Shown piece by piece: positions 20,218 to 30,136 of a stretch of 64,000 nucleotides of DNA (within the stretch, counting starts at the first letter, position 1; the number at the start of each line of letters is the position of its first letter). The translations under genes were made by a program, and so were the position numbers. Origin of the DNA: Acidobacteriota bacterium (lineage in GTDB: Bacteria; Acidobacteriota; Terriglobia; Acidiferrales; UBA7541); contig JABCZR010000003.1 in the NCBI GenBank assembly GCA_013289585.1, positions 124,001 to 188,000 on the forward strand. The letters run 5' to 3'. Under the pieces are notes generated by a model, which saw nothing but the letters and a program-made list of their open reading frames with translations, searched no databases and had not been told where the DNA came from.

Positions 20218-21114
20218 TTGGATTTCTCCGGAGTTTTTCCCGCGCTCACGACGCCGTTCGAAGCCGACGGTTCCGTTTCGCTTGCGGATCTCAAACACAA
20301 CATCCACAAATACAACGCCACGGACCTCGCAGGCTACGTCGTGCTCGGTTCGACGGGCGAATCCGTCCTGCTCAAACCGGCAGAGATGGACGGTATTCTT
20401 GCTACCGTCAAAGAAGCTGCCGCCAAGGGAAAAAAACTGATTGCCGGAACGGGCGCCGAGTCGACGGCGGAAACAATCGAGCGCACAAAGCGTGCCGCGG
20501 AACTCGGTTATCACGCAGCTCTGGTAAAAACGCCGCATTATTACAAGCCTTCGTACAAACCCGAAGTGCTCGTTGCGCATTACCGGCGCGTAGCCGACGA
20601 GTCTCCGATCCCGGTGCTGCTGTATTCCGTTCCGCAATTTACCGGCGTGGCATTGGAATCGCCCGAGACCGTTTTGCTTGCCGAGCATGCGAACATCATT
20701 GGCATCAAAGAAAGTTCCGGAAATGTGCAGCGCATCGCGGAGATGATCGCCGGCACTCCGCCGGCATTTCAGGTATTGGTCGGCTCGGCGCCAACGGTTT
20801 ATCCTTCGTTGGTCGTTGGCGCGCGGGGTGCCATTCTTGCATTAGCGTCCGCTCTCCCGGAAAAGTGTGTGGCGCTGTTCGAACTCGCTCGCCAGGGTCA
20901 TCATGAAAAAGCTCGCGAGCTCCAGTCCGTCCTGGTGCGCGCTTCGAAACGAATCGTATCTGAAGCGGGAATCGCCGGACTGAAGCACGTGATGGACCAG
21001 CGAGGATATCGCGGCGGTCTCCCGCGCTTGCCGCTGCTCCCCCTGCAGCATGAACAAAAGAAACGTCTTAACGAGTTTGTTACCAGCCTGGAACCAGCCG
21101 TTGCCAAAGCCTGA
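20218..21114 (+). CDS. DapA/HOGA-type aldolase family protein
   Basis: The gene encodes 298 aa from a TTG start with GGAG about 8 nt upstream, 3 bp after carB. The fold signature is clear: GVFPALTTPF, VLGSTGES, the Schiff-base Lys164 (IGIKESSG) and Tyr136 (LLYSVPQFTG). Bacterial DapA usually has YNVP, while 4-hydroxy-2-oxoglutarate aldolase (HOGA) has YSVP and a following TG. The sequence is therefore closer to HOGA-type members. It could make dihydrodipicolinate or cleave a 2-keto-4-hydroxy acid. The coupling to carAB is unusual and does not settle the role. Confidence 0.85.
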   Translation: MDFSGVFPALTTPFEADGSVSLADLKHNIHKYNATDLAGYVVLGSTGESVLLKPAEMDGILATVKEAAAKGKKLIAGTGAESTAETIERTKRAAELGYHAALVKTPHYYKPSYKPEVLVAHYRRVADESPIPVLLYSVPQFTGVALESPETVLLAEHANIIGIKESSGNVQRIAEMIAGTPPAFQVLVGSAPTVYPSLVVGARGAILALASALPEKCVALFELARQGHHEKARELQSVLVRASKRIVSEAGIAGLKHVMDQRGYRGGLPRLPLLPLQHEQKKRLNEFVTSLEPAVAKA

Positions 21115-21172
21115 TTTAGAAGAGCGGACAGATTTGATGAGACGTTTCCTCGCAAGTATCATCTAAGGGCTC

Positions 21173-22789
21173 ATGGATTGTCGTCCCCTCGCGTTTCGCC
21201 AACTCCCCCACCAGCCAAAACTCTTTCTGGATTACCTCGATCGCTTTGAGCGTGTGAAGGCGTTTTACGTTCTTCCGCCCACCATGAAAGCGGCCACGCG
21301 CGCGGCACGGAAGTTCGACTACCCGATTGAGCGGCGTGCGGAAGTGGCGCGGATTCTGCGGGCGCAGAACACCGCGTACGGCGCGGGTGAGGAGACACAG
21401 ACAAATCTGGAGCGGCTCGAAAAGGGTGCGGTCGCCGTTGTCACGGGCCAGCAGGTCGGATTGTTCAGCGGTCCGGCATATGCAATCTACAAAGCGCTGA
21501 CAGCTGTGCAGATCGCGGAGGAACTGACGCGCGGCGGAATTCAGGCGGTACCGGTCTTCTGGATGGCGACGGAAGATCACGATGTAGATGAAGTGAGGCA
21601 TGCGACCTGGTTTGAACAGGGAAAGCTGAAACGGTTTGAATTGCCGGCGTCGAAGGCGGAAGCGGGAAGACCGGTTGGGGAAATTGTACTTGGGCCAGAA
21701 ATCGAGCCGCTGGCCGGAGAAGCTGCGGAATTACTCTCGAATCAGGGAAGCGATTTGCTGGCGCAGTTCCTGACGGAGAGTTACCGCGCGGAAGAGACGT
21801 ACGGCAGCGCGTTCGGAAAACTGTTTGCGCGACTTTTCGCGCAGCAGGGATTGATTCTCATGAATCCGCTCGATCCGGGATTGCATCGCGTTGCCGCGCC
21901 GCTGTATCAGCATGCGCTGGCGGAGCGGGATGTCCTGAACGAAAAGTTATTGCAGCGCGGAAAGGACCTGGATCGGGCGGGATACGATGCGCAGGTCAAG
22001 GTGACGTCGCGGAGCACGCTGTTGTTTTATCTCGGCGGCTGGGTGCGGCAAGTCGTGACGGCGAGCGCTGACAAATTTCAAGCGGGGGGAAAAACCTGGA
22101 CCCGGGATGAACTCGTTCATCTGACCCATACCGAACCGGAGAAATTCAGTCCGAATGCGTTGTTCCGGCCAGTGGTGCAGGATTATCTGTTGCCGACCGC
22201 AGCGTATGTCGCGGGGCCGGCGGAGATTTCCTATTTCGCGCAATCCGAAGTTGTGTACCGGCAACTGCTGGGCCGCATGCCGGTGATGCTGCCACGCGCG
22301 GGATTTACGCTGGTGGATGCGAAGGCCGCGAAACTGCTGCGCAAGTACAGCCTGAAAGTCGAGGACGTCTGGGCGGGTTCGCAGGATTTGCGGCACAAGA
22401 TGGAAGGCGCATCGGTGCCGAAGGGCTTGTCGAAAATATTCGAGCGCGACCAGAAGCAGATTCAGAAATTGCTGACGCAGCTCGGAAAACAGATTACAAA
22501 ACTCGATTCCACGCTGCAGGACACGGTGGAACGAACAAAAAAGAGAATCGAATTCCACCTCGAGAAGCTGCGGCGGAAAGCAGGAAAAGCGCAAGACCGA
22601 AAGGCCGGGTTGATCTCCGCACACATGCAATACCTGGAATCGCTCCTGAATCCGCACAAAGGTCTGCAATCCCGCGAATTGTGTCTTCTTCCATTTCTGG
22701 CGCGGTGGGGCTCGGGAGGATTAAACGAGCTGCAAAAACTCTCTTCGGGAAAAAAAATCGGGCATCACTTCATCGTACAACTTCCGTAG
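21173..22789 (+). CDS. bshC: bacillithiol biosynthesis cysteine-adding enzyme BshC
   Basis: The gene encodes 538 aa, the normal family length. Diagnostic segments are AVVTGQQVGLFSGPAYAIYK, VPVFWMATEDHDVDEV, LPTAAYVAGPAEISYFAQS and a C-terminal coiled coil (about 410-480). BshC is thought to join cysteine to glucosaminyl-malate in the last step of bacillithiol synthesis. The other two genes, bshA and bshB, are not in the window. Presence supports a bacillithiol-using organism outside Firmicutes, which is known for Acidobacteria, Bacteroidetes and Deinococci. Confidence 0.93.
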   Translation: MDCRPLAFRQLPHQPKLFLDYLDRFERVKAFYVLPPTMKAATRAARKFDYPIERRAEVARILRAQNTAYGAGEETQTNLERLEKGAVAVVTGQQVGLFSGPAYAIYKALTAVQIAEELTRGGIQAVPVFWMATEDHDVDEVRHATWFEQGKLKRFELPASKAEAGRPVGEIVLGPEIEPLAGEAAELLSNQGSDLLAQFLTESYRAEETYGSAFGKLFARLFAQQGLILMNPLDPGLHRVAAPLYQHALAERDVLNEKLLQRGKDLDRAGYDAQVKVTSRSTLLFYLGGWVRQVVTASADKFQAGGKTWTRDELVHLTHTEPEKFSPNALFRPVVQDYLLPTAAYVAGPAEISYFAQSEVVYRQLLGRMPVMLPRAGFTLVDAKAAKLLRKYSLKVEDVWAGSQDLRHKMEGASVPKGLSKIFERDQKQIQKLLTQLGKQITKLDSTLQDTVERTKKRIEFHLEKLRRKAGKAQDRKAGLISAHMQYLESLLNPHKGLQSRELCLLPFLARWGSGGLNELQKLSSGKKIGHHFIVQLP

Positions 22790-22846
22790 AACTCTTTTTC
22801 GTTGCTGAATCGTTCAAAAAACGGCTACACAAGCTCTGACGAAGCT

Positions 22847-23215
22847 TTACCGCCGAAATGCCGAATCTCCTTTATTCGCGACGTACTTGGTTTCGACTTG
22901 AATCGTCTTTACTGAAATTATGCGAATCTCGTTGGTATCCCGAACCCGGGAGAACTGACATTTTACTTTGACCAGTTGACCCACAAAGTCCTTCAAAAGT
23001 TCGGGATTGGTCACGAGCAAGAGATAGTTCTTGCTGGACGTGAAAGTTTTGCCGTCTTCGCCGACCTTGCCGGAAATGTTTGCCGGCTTCGAGAGAGCCG
23101 GCTGGTTGTGGGAGCTATCTCGATCGGGAGCGCTTGGCTTTGCGGTATCCTGACCGAGAGCGCTGACAGGCACGAACAGGACAACAGAAAGAAGGACGAA
23201 GATCAGTTTTTTCAT
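22847..23215 (-). CDS. small secreted protein of unknown function
   Basis: The gene encodes 122 aa from the ATG at 23215, which has AAAGGA 7 nt upstream and begins a signal peptide (MKKLIFVLLSVVLFVPVSAL). The longer frame to 23305 lacks these. After a short polar linker, the core (ISGKVGEDGKTFTSSKNYLL to RIISVKTIQVE) alternates strands and includes GQLVKVKCQFSR, like small OB-fold envelope proteins. That fold is only a suggestion. It is convergent with bshC and divergent from the yjbQ-family gene. Confidence 0.75.
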   Translation of the reverse strand: MKKLIFVLLSVVLFVPVSALGQDTAKPSAPDRDSSHNQPALSKPANISGKVGEDGKTFTSSKNYLLLVTNPELLKDFVGQLVKVKCQFSRVRDTNEIRIISVKTIQVETKYVANKGDSAFRR

Positions 23216-23363
23216 TAGGCGTCCTTTCCGTGGACCGAGGCAAGAATAGTCAGATCGTAAAGCGATTACGATCAGGGTCAAGCGCGAAATTCCGATGAAA
23301 CGCATTCAAAATCCAGATTGAAAATTCTCAATACGGCTAAGCCGGCTGCCAGGAGCGAACTGC

Positions 23364-23771
23364 ATGAAAATCCTAAGCGTCAAGACTGACCGGCGCACGC
23401 AACTTGTGGATGTTACCGCGCAGGTTCAGAAGGCCGTGGCGGCGTCCGGCGTGGCACGGGGTGTGTGTTACCTCTACGTGCCGCACACTACGGCGGCGAT
23501 CACCATCAATGAATGTGCAGACCCGGACGTGGCGCGCGATGTCGAAGGCGCGCTGGACCGGCTAATCCCGAAGAGGGGGCCTTTCCGCCACAGCGAAGGG
23601 AATTCGGATTCGCATGTGAAGGCGGTACTGGTGGGCTCCAGCCAGATGGTCCTGGTGGAGGACGGCAAGCTGGCGCTGGGGCGGTGGCAGGGTGTTTTCT
23701 TCTGCGAATTCGACGGACCGCGCGAGCGGCGGCTCCAGGTAAAGGTTGTGGCCGATGAAGCGAAGTCCTAG
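23364..23771 (+). CDS. YjbQ/UPF0047 family protein
   Basis: The gene encodes 135 aa. The conserved family segments are LYVPHTTAAITINE, HSEGNSDSHVKAVLVGSS and LALGRWQGVFFCEFDGPR. The family is a small trimeric beta-rich protein; some members have weak thiamine-phosphate synthase activity and are called secondary thiamine-phosphate synthases. Length and motifs are normal. The real cellular role is poorly known. It stands alone between two small secreted-protein genes. Confidence 0.93.
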   Translation: MKILSVKTDRRTQLVDVTAQVQKAVAASGVARGVCYLYVPHTTAAITINECADPDVARDVEGALDRLIPKRGPFRHSEGNSDSHVKAVLVGSSQMVLVEDGKLALGRWQGVFFCEFDGPRERRLQVKVVADEAKS

Positions 23772-23835
23772 GCAAAAGGATTAGAAACTACCCCGCTCGC
23801 ATTTCTGTAAGTGTTGTTTATAAAGGAGTTAGTGT

Positions 23836-23863
23836 TACCTTAAGTAGTTTAAGCTACAAGGTA
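23836..23863. terminator. hairpin between convergent genes
   Basis: TACCTT-AA-GTAG pairs with CTAC-AAGGTA across a six-base loop, with a two-base bulge. It lies between the convergent yjbQ-family gene and a secreted-protein gene. No T-tract follows, so terminator function is uncertain. Confidence 0.35.
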
Positions 23864-23920
23864 GATCGAGGGTTAACCTTGCCGCTCCAATACCCCTTTA
23901 TCGCAGCTTCGGGGGTTTGA

Positions 23921-24256
23921 TTACGGTTTTTTGGGCTTGCGCGCGCTTGCTTTGCGCTTGTCGTCGATTGTCCCGGAAGCGGGTTGAGCAGAGGCGGAAG
24001 AATCGCGCCTAGAGGCCAGCTGCAGAGTGGCAGGCGGATTGGTCTCGTGAGTGCGCGCCTGCGAAGCTGACGGTGTCTGCTTGTCCTTAGCTGGCGAGAC
24101 CTTCCGTGGAGCCGACTGGGAAGCAACCCAGGGTTCCGAGCCGTCAAAATGATCGGGTGCGACTTCTGACTGAGCTTTGCACGCGGGGGCGATAATTATG
24201 GCAACCCCAAAACCGAGCAGCATTACCGGTATATTCAAGATTCTAAAAGACTTCAT
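23921..24256 (-). CDS. small secreted basic protein of unknown function
   Basis: The gene encodes 111 aa from the ATG at 24256, which has GGAGG 6 nt upstream; the frame back to 24364 lacks a site. It begins with a signal peptide (MKSFRILNIPVMLLGFGVAI to APACKAQ). The mature part is Ser/Thr/Pro/Gln-rich without visible fold and ends in a basic run (DDKRKASARKPKKP). No family is recognised. It could be a disordered envelope protein. Confidence 0.6.
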   Translation of the reverse strand: MKSFRILNIPVMLLGFGVAIIIAPACKAQSEVAPDHFDGSEPWVASQSAPRKVSPAKDKQTPSASQARTHETNPPATLQLASRRDSSASAQPASGTIDDKRKASARKPKKP

Positions 24257-24530
24257 TGTGGACCTCCACTTAATCGATCGCCCGGGGCCCGAGGGTTCCC
24301 AACCCATCTCGATCAGTGACGGATTAGAATTAGCTAAACTCCTGCCATTTTCCGCAGTGGCCATGCAGAGGCCAATAGGACAGCGGTACTAGCGTGTATC
24401 GGGTCGGTCAATAGCATTGGCACGGGCACGGGTTCTCTTTGTGCCGTTTGCGGGGGCGAAGGGCGGTGTGAATCAAAGACGAGGTACGCATCTGAGGATT
24501 GCGGCGGGGATGTGCTAGAGTTTTTGTGCG

Positions 24531-25733
24531 ATGAAGAAACTTGGAATCTATGTGCAGGTGCCGTTTTGTCAGACGAAGTGTACGTATTGCAATTTCCATA
24601 CGGGAGTTGTTTCGACTTCCCGATTTGCCCCTTATGCCGAGGCAGTCTGTAGTGAGATTCGCGGGCATAAGGAATTGTTGAAGGCGGCCGGGGTAGGGTT
24701 GAACCAAGATATTGCAGGATTCCAGACCAGACAGGATTCGTTGCTCCACAAAGATCTGGTGGACACGGTTTACATCGGCGGGGGTACGCCAAGCCTTCTG
24801 GATCCCATCCACCTTCAAAATATTCTGGATGCGATAAGAAGTGTATTTATCACGGACCTTTCAGAGGTGACGCTGGAGGCCGATCCGGAGACGATCGAGG
24901 GGGAGAAGGCGGCAGCGTGGGTGCGGGCGGGGATTAACCGCGTTAGTTTTGGGTTACAGTCGTTCGTGGATCGGGAGCTGGTTGCCTCGGGACGTATGCA
25001 CCGGCGGGCCGATATTTACATGGCAGCACCAATTCTCCGCCAGGCTGGGATTTCCAACATCAGCTTTGATTTGATTGCGGGGCTGCCTCACCAGACGAGG
25101 GAGAGCTGGCGGCAATCGCTGGATGAACTGCTCGGGTTGGCGTCGGAGCATGTTTCGGTCTACATGCTGGAGGTGGATGAGGGCAGCCGGTTGGGAAAAG
25201 AGTTGATTCAGGGCGGCGGGCGCTACAGCGCGGGGGCGGTGCCTAGCGAAGACGAGATGGCTGAGTTTTATGAAACGGGGCAAGAGGTTTTGTAGGGCGC
25301 GGGCTATCACCACTATGAGATTTCGAATTGGGCGAAGCCGGGGTATGAATCGCGGCACAATTTGAAGTATTGGCGGCGCGAGCCATATTTGGGATTTGGG
25401 GCGGGGGCGCACTCGTTTTCGGGAATGGAGCGCTGGGCGAATGCCCACGATGCGGCGGAATATGTGAAGGCGATTGAGGCCGGGCGGGTGCCGCTGGAAC
25501 AGCATGAGAAATTGACGGCGGAGAGCGCGCTGGAAGAGGAATTGTTTTTGGGTTTGAGACAACTTGATGGAATCGATCTCGCGCAGATTGAGCGGGGATA
25601 TGGTGTGAGTTTGGCGGGGCGGTTTGAAAGGCTGTCCACAGCAGGATTAGTGGAGAGAGCGGGCAACGTGGTGAAGCTTGCAGCGGGCAGATTGAGTGTT
25701 TCGAATGAGGTGTTTGTGGAGTTGATGCGGTAA
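24531..25733 (+). pseudogene. hemW: HemW-like radical SAM protein interrupted by an in-frame TAG
   Basis: The frame runs 401 codons but codon 255 (25293-25295) is TAG. Before it are the radical SAM cysteines Cys13, Cys17 and Cys20 (CQTKCTYCNF), IGGGTPSLL and ISFDLIAGLPHQTRESW. After it, in the same frame, HYEISNWAKPGYESRHNLKYW-type HemW sequence continues (YEISNWAKPGYESRHN, FGAGAHSF) to a normal end. So a single amber codon splits an otherwise intact protein between VL and GAGYHHYE. HemW is a heme chaperone related to coproporphyrinogen oxidase HemN. An extra segment of about 18 residues near 58-76 is also unusual. The cause may be mutation, sequencing error or suppression. TAGAGT lies 9 bp before the ATG. 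Confidence 0.85.
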
Positions 25734-25814
25734 AAGCCTAGGACAGAGGCGGGAATTTACACAGAGAATATTGAGAACGCAGAGATCGCAGAGAAGAGAA
25801 GAAAAGGGAAAAAC

Positions 25815-26939
25815 ATGAGTTACACGATGGCAAAGGGGAATCAGCGGGTGGATCCAGATCAACTGGAAGAAGAGCTAAAAAGTCCAGCGGGGATTGTGGA
25901 TCTGCGCAGCGACACGGTGACGCGGCCGACGGCGGAGATGCGCCGGGCGATGGCAGGGGCCGAAGTCGGCGATGACGTTTACGGGGAAGACCCGACGGTC
26001 AACCGGCTGGAACGGCGCGCGGCGGAGATTTTCGGGAAAGAAGCGGCGCTGTTTGTGCCGACGGGCTGCATGGGGAATCTCATCGCGATCAAGACGTGGA
26101 CGCATCATGGCGACGAGGTAATTTGCGAAGAACGGAGCCATGTGAATTTGTATGAGTTGGCTTCGATGTCGGCGATTGCCGGGTGCATGCCGCGCGTTGC
26201 GCGCGGAGAGGACGGAATTCTGAGGTGGCAGGAAATTGAGGCGGTGATCCGGCCGAAAATTTATTACGATTCGCAGACGGCGCTGATCTGCTTGGAAAAC
26301 ACGATGAATATGTGGGGCGGGACCGTCTATCCGACTTCGCAGGTGGAGGAGATTTGCGATCACGCACACGCGGCGGGATTGAAGGTGCACCTGGATGGTG
26401 CGCGAGTTTTCAATGCGGCGACGGCGCTGGGGGAAAAAGTCGCGCATATGACGCGCAAAGTCGATTCCGTGATGTTCTGCCTTTCGAAAGGATTGGGCGC
26501 GCCGGTGGGATCGATGATTGCAGGGTCGAAGGCGTTCATCGAGAAGGGGCGCGTGTATCGCAAGATGTTTGGCGGGGGCATGCGGCAGGCGGGAGTGATC
26601 GCGGCGGCTGGGCTGATCGCGCTGGAGAAGTCGCCAGGGCGATTGCATGTGGACCACGAGAATGCCAAGCGGCTGGCCGAGGGGATCGCGGAAATTCCGG
26701 GATTAGGGATTGACCCGAAGAAAGTGCGATCCAATATTGTGATTTTTGATTGTTCGAAAACAGGAAAGACGGCGGTGGAGCTGTGCGATGCGCTGCATCC
26801 ACAAGGAGTCTGGGCACAGGATACCGCGCTGCATTCGGTGCGAATGGTGACGCATTGTGATGTGGATCGGGCGGGAGTGGAACGGGCGCTGGTGGTGTTG
26901 AGGGATGTCGTGGCGAAAACACAGAGGAAGGGTGCATGA
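25815..26939 (+). CDS. threonine aldolase family PLP enzyme
   Basis: The gene encodes 374 aa. It is a fold-type I pyridoxal-phosphate enzyme: [20 protein letters not shown] at the start, [37 protein letters not shown] and Lys225 ([12 protein letters not shown]), the cofactor lysine. The family cleaves L-threonine or L-allo-threonine to glycine and acetaldehyde. The N-terminus is about 25 residues longer than usual; the ATG at 25827 is another possible start. The stop overlaps the start of the M2 peptidase by 4 bp (ATGA), so the two are translationally coupled. Confidence 0.92.
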   Translation: MSYTMAKGNQRVDPDQLEEELKSPAGIVDLRSDTVTRPTAEMRRAMAGAEVGDDVYGEDPTVNRLERRAAEIFGKEAALFVPTGCMGNLIAIKTWTHHGDEVICEERSHVNLYELASMSAIAGCMPRVARGEDGILRWQEIEAVIRPKIYYDSQTALICLENTMNMWGGTVYPTSQVEEICDHAHAAGLKVHLDGARVFNAATALGEKVAHMTRKVDSVMFCLSKGLGAPVGSMIAGSKAFIEKGRVYRKMFGGGMRQAGVIAAAGLIALEKSPGRLHVDHENAKRLAEGIAEIPGLGIDPKKVRSNIVIFDCSKTGKTAVELCDALHPQGVWAQDTALHSVRMVTHCDVDRAGVERALVVLRDVVAKTQRKGA

Positions 26940-28795
26940 GAATTCGAATCGGGAATGCTTTTGAGAAGGTTGCCCTAGCGGCATTAGCGGTAATGGCGTC
27001 GAGCTTGATTGCGGTGGCGCAGGATGCTGCTCCGAAAAAGCCGGGGCAGAGGACGCCTCCCACCGTTGCAGAGGCGACTGCGTTTGTGAATGACGCAGAG
27101 GAGCGCTACTACGAGCTGACGAACAAGGCGCAAAGAGCGCAGTGGGTGCAGGAGAATTTCATCACCGACGATACAGAGGGAATCGCGGCGCAGGCGGGCG
27201 AGGAGTTGAATTCGTTCAGTGCGGAGATGTCCAAGCAAGCGCACCGATTCGATACGTTGCAGCTGTCGCCGGAATTGGCGCGAAAGATGCTGCTGCTGAA
27301 ACTTTCGACAAACTTTCCCGCGCCTGCGGATCCAAAGGAACAAAAAGAGCTGGCGCAGGTCCTGGCGTCGCTGGATGGCGATTATGGGAAAGGGAAGTGG
27401 TGTCCCGGAGGCGCAGGCGAAAAGTGCCTGGATATTACGGCCATCGAAAAGATCATGGCGAAAAGCCGTGACCCGGAAGAGTTGAAGAAAGCGTGGATCG
27501 GCTGGCATGCCGTGGGCGCGCCGATGCGGCAGCGCTATGCGGAGATGGTGGAGCTGGGGGACAAAGGGTCGCGGGAATTGGGTTTTGCGGATGCGGGTGC
27601 GTTGTGGCGTTCGAATTACGACATGCCGCCGGACCAGCTCGCGAAAGAAGCGGACCGGCTGTGGGAGCAATTGAGGCCGCTGTATCTATCGCTGCATGCG
27701 TATGTGCGCGGACAACTGCGGAAGAAATATGGAAACGAACTGGTGCCGCTGAACGGTCCGATTCCGGCTCATTTGCTGGGCAACCTCTGGAGCCAGGAAT
27801 GGAACAACGTTTATTCGCTGATGGATTCGCCGAAGCCTCCGCAGAGTTTTGACCTGACAAAGATTTTGCAGGACCGGCACACCGATGCGAGGGGCATGGT
27901 GCGGTATGGCGAAGGATTTTTCACCTCGCTGGGATTTGCGCCGCTGCCGAAGACATTTTGGGAGCGGTCGCTGTTTACAAAGCCGGCCGATCGCGACGTG
28001 GTTTGCCATGCCAGCGCGTGGGACGTGAATTCGAAAGACGATCTGCGAATCAAGATGTGCATCCAGGTGACGGAGGAAGACTTCCGAACGATCCATCACG
28101 AACTGGGGCACAATTTTTATCAGCGCGCCTATAACACGCAGCCGCCGCTTTTTCAAAACAGTGCAAACGACGGGTTTCATGAGGCGGTGGGGGACACGAT
28201 TGCGCTTTCGGTTACGCCGGAATATCTCAGGCAGATTGGGCTGATTGATGCAGTGCCGCCGGCGTCCGGGGACATCGACTATCTCATGCAGCAAGCATTG
28301 GAGAAGGTGGCGTTTCTGCCGTTCGGGTTGCTGGTGGACAAATGGCGGTGGGAAGTGTTCGCGGGCCAGGTGACGCCGGAGAACTACAACAAGGCGTGGT
28401 GGGAATTGCGGAAGAAGTATCAAGGAATCGCGCCGCCGGTCGAACGGACGGAAGCGGAATTTGATCCGGGGGCAAAATATCATGTAGCGGGAAACGTGCC
28501 GTATATGCGGTATTTTCTTGCGCGCATCCTGCAATTTCAGTTTCAGAGAGCGCTTTGCCGAGAGGCGGGGTACAGCGGTCCGCTGCATCGCTGCTCGATC
28601 TATGGGAACAAAACTGCCGGTGAGAGATTGAATAAGATGCTGGCGATGGGGCAGAGCAAGCCGTGGCAGGAAGAGCTGGAGACGCTGACGGGCGAGAAGC
28701 AGATGGACGCTTCGGCGCTGGCGGACTATTTTGCGCCGCTGAAAACGTGGCTCGACGAGCAGAACAAGGCCAATCACTATCCGGTGGGCTGGTAG
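26936..28795 (+). CDS. M2-family (angiotensin-converting enzyme-like) peptidase
   Basis: The gene encodes 619 aa with a signal peptide (about 1-29, ending SSLIAVAQ). Zinc ligands His388, His392 and Glu416 lie in [10 protein letters not shown] and [12 protein letters not shown], with the same 24-residue spacing as in human ACE. The C-terminal half has the ACE-like [19 protein letters not shown] and [21 protein letters not shown]2 peptidases remove C-terminal dipeptides. It is exported and probably works on peptides in the periplasm or outside the cell. It starts inside the stop of the threonine aldolase gene. Confidence 0.95.
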   Translation: MRIRIGNAFEKVALAALAVMASSLIAVAQDAAPKKPGQRTPPTVAEATAFVNDAEERYYELTNKAQRAQWVQENFITDDTEGIAAQAGEELNSFSAEMSKQAHRFDTLQLSPELARKMLLLKLSTNFPAPADPKEQKELAQVLASLDGDYGKGKWCPGGAGEKCLDITAIEKIMAKSRDPEELKKAWIGWHAVGAPMRQRYAEMVELGDKGSRELGFADAGALWRSNYDMPPDQLAKEADRLWEQLRPLYLSLHAYVRGQLRKKYGNELVPLNGPIPAHLLGNLWSQEWNNVYSLMDSPKPPQSFDLTKILQDRHTDARGMVRYGEGFFTSLGFAPLPKTFWERSLFTKPADRDVVCHASAWDVNSKDDLRIKMCIQVTEEDFRTIHHELGHNFYQRAYNTQPPLFQNSANDGFHEAVGDTIALSVTPEYLRQIGLIDAVPPASGDIDYLMQQALEKVAFLPFGLLVDKWRWEVFAGQVTPENYNKAWWELRKKYQGIAPPVERTEAEFDPGAKYHVAGNVPYMRYFLARILQFQFQRALCREAGYSGPLHRCSIYGNKTAGERLNKMLAMGQSKPWQEELETLTGEKQMDASALADYFAPLKTWLDEQNKANHYPVGW

Positions 28796-28888
28796 CGGCG
28801 TCGGAATAATGTCCAAAATGTTGGTGGATGGAGCCACAGGCAGCAGCGATGCCGCGCTCCTGCAACGGAAGTTCATGTAAAATTAAAG

Positions 28889-28896
28889 TATAAAAT
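28889..28896 (+). promoter_or_regulatory. AT-rich -10 region of the acyl-CoA dehydrogenase gene
   Basis: TATAAAAT stands out in an AT-rich stretch about 46 bp before the GTG start. No convincing -35 box is present 17 bp upstream. Confidence 0.4.
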
Positions 28897-28942
28897 AATG
28901 TTTAGCCGAGCACAGCCTAGAGACGCCAGTTGCGAGGTCCTT

Positions 28943-30091
28943 GTGGAATTTAACTTTACCGATGAGCAGGTGCAGCTTCGCCGGAGCGTGCGCGAATTCG
29001 CGGAGGCGGAGATAGCCCCGCATGTGATGGAGTGGGACGAAGCTTCCCATTTTCCGATGGAAATTATTCCCAAGCTTGGGGAGATGGGGCTGCTTGGGGT
29101 GATATTTCCGGAACAGTATGGTGGCGCGGGATTGGGCTACATTGAATACGCGCTGGCCATCGAAGAGCTCGCGCGCGTGGATGGGTCGGTGGGGTTGATT
29201 GTGGCGGCGCACAATTCATTGTGCTCGAACCACATTTTCAAGTTCGGCACGGAAGCGCAAAAGAAAAAATATCTTGTGCCGCTGGCGCAAGGAAAAAAGA
29301 TTGGGGCGTGGTCGCTGACGGAGCCGGAAGCGGGCTCAGACGCGGGCGGGACGCGCACAACCGCGGTTCGCGATGGAAATCACTGGGTATTGAACGGAGC
29401 AAAGACTTTCACGACGAACGGGCACTATGCGGATTATTGCGTGGCTATGGCGGTGACGGACAAGTCGAAAAGTTCTCACGGCATCAGCGCGTTTATCCTG
29501 GAAAAGGGCATGGCAGGGTTCAAACCGGGGAAAAAAGAGAACAAGCTGGGGATGCGGGCGAGCGACACCTCAGAAGTTATTTTTAGCGATTGTCGCGTGC
29601 CGTTGGAAAATCTGCTTGGGCCGGAGGGGGAAGGATTTACCGGCAGCCTGAAGATTCTGGATGGGGGGCGCATTTCGATTGCCGCGCTGGGGCTGGGGAT
29701 GGCGCAGGGCGCGGTGGATGCGGCGATCAAGTATGCGAAGCAGCGCAAACAGTTTGGGCAGGCGATCAGCGAATTTCAAGCGGTGCAATTCAAACTCGCG
29801 GACATGGCCACGGAAGTGGAAGCGGCGCGGCTGCTGGTGTACCAAGCGGCGTGGCTGGCGGATAAGCAGGATGTGCGGTTCACGCGGGAATCGAGCATGG
29901 CGAAACTGTTTGCCAGCGAAGTGGCAGTGCGCGTGGCGAATGAATGCGTGCAGATTCACGGTGGGTACGGGTTCATCAAGGATTATCCGGCGGAGAAATA
30001 TTACCGCGACGTGAAACTATGCACGATTGGGGAAGGCACCAGCGAAATTCAGCGTTTAGTGATTGCCCGCCAGCTACTTGGTAAGAAATAA
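28943..30091 (+). CDS. acyl-CoA dehydrogenase
   Basis: The gene encodes 382 aa when started at GTG 28943, which has GAGG 5 nt upstream and gives the normal N-terminus ([20 protein letters not shown]); the frame to 28898 adds 15 unlike residues. FAD and substrate motifs are [18 protein letters not shown] and [20 protein letters not shown]. The catalytic base is probably Glu364 in [12 protein letters not shown]. It oxidises a short or branched acyl-CoA and passes electrons to ETF. The MeaB gene follows, which hints at branched-chain or propionate breakdown. Confidence 0.93.
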   Translation: MEFNFTDEQVQLRRSVREFAEAEIAPHVMEWDEASHFPMEIIPKLGEMGLLGVIFPEQYGGAGLGYIEYALAIEELARVDGSVGLIVAAHNSLCSNHIFKFGTEAQKKKYLVPLAQGKKIGAWSLTEPEAGSDAGGTRTTAVRDGNHWVLNGAKTFTTNGHYADYCVAMAVTDKSKSSHGISAFILEKGMAGFKPGKKENKLGMRASDTSEVIFSDCRVPLENLLGPEGEGFTGSLKILDGGRISIAALGLGMAQGAVDAAIKYAKQRKQFGQAISEFQAVQFKLADMATEVEAARLLVYQAAWLADKQDVRFTRESSMAKLFASEVAVRVANECVQIHGGYGFIKDYPAEKYYRDVKLCTIGEGTSEIQRLVIARQLLGKK

Positions 30092-30136
30092 TCGAGGCAT
30101 GCGCCTGGCCTCTCGCTTCGGTTCCATAGGACAACG

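Noticed and set aside
27686-28876. 396-codon minus-strand frame opposite the M2 peptidase
   Set aside because: It is basic, low in conserved pattern, and mirrors the real gene's codons; a shadow frame.
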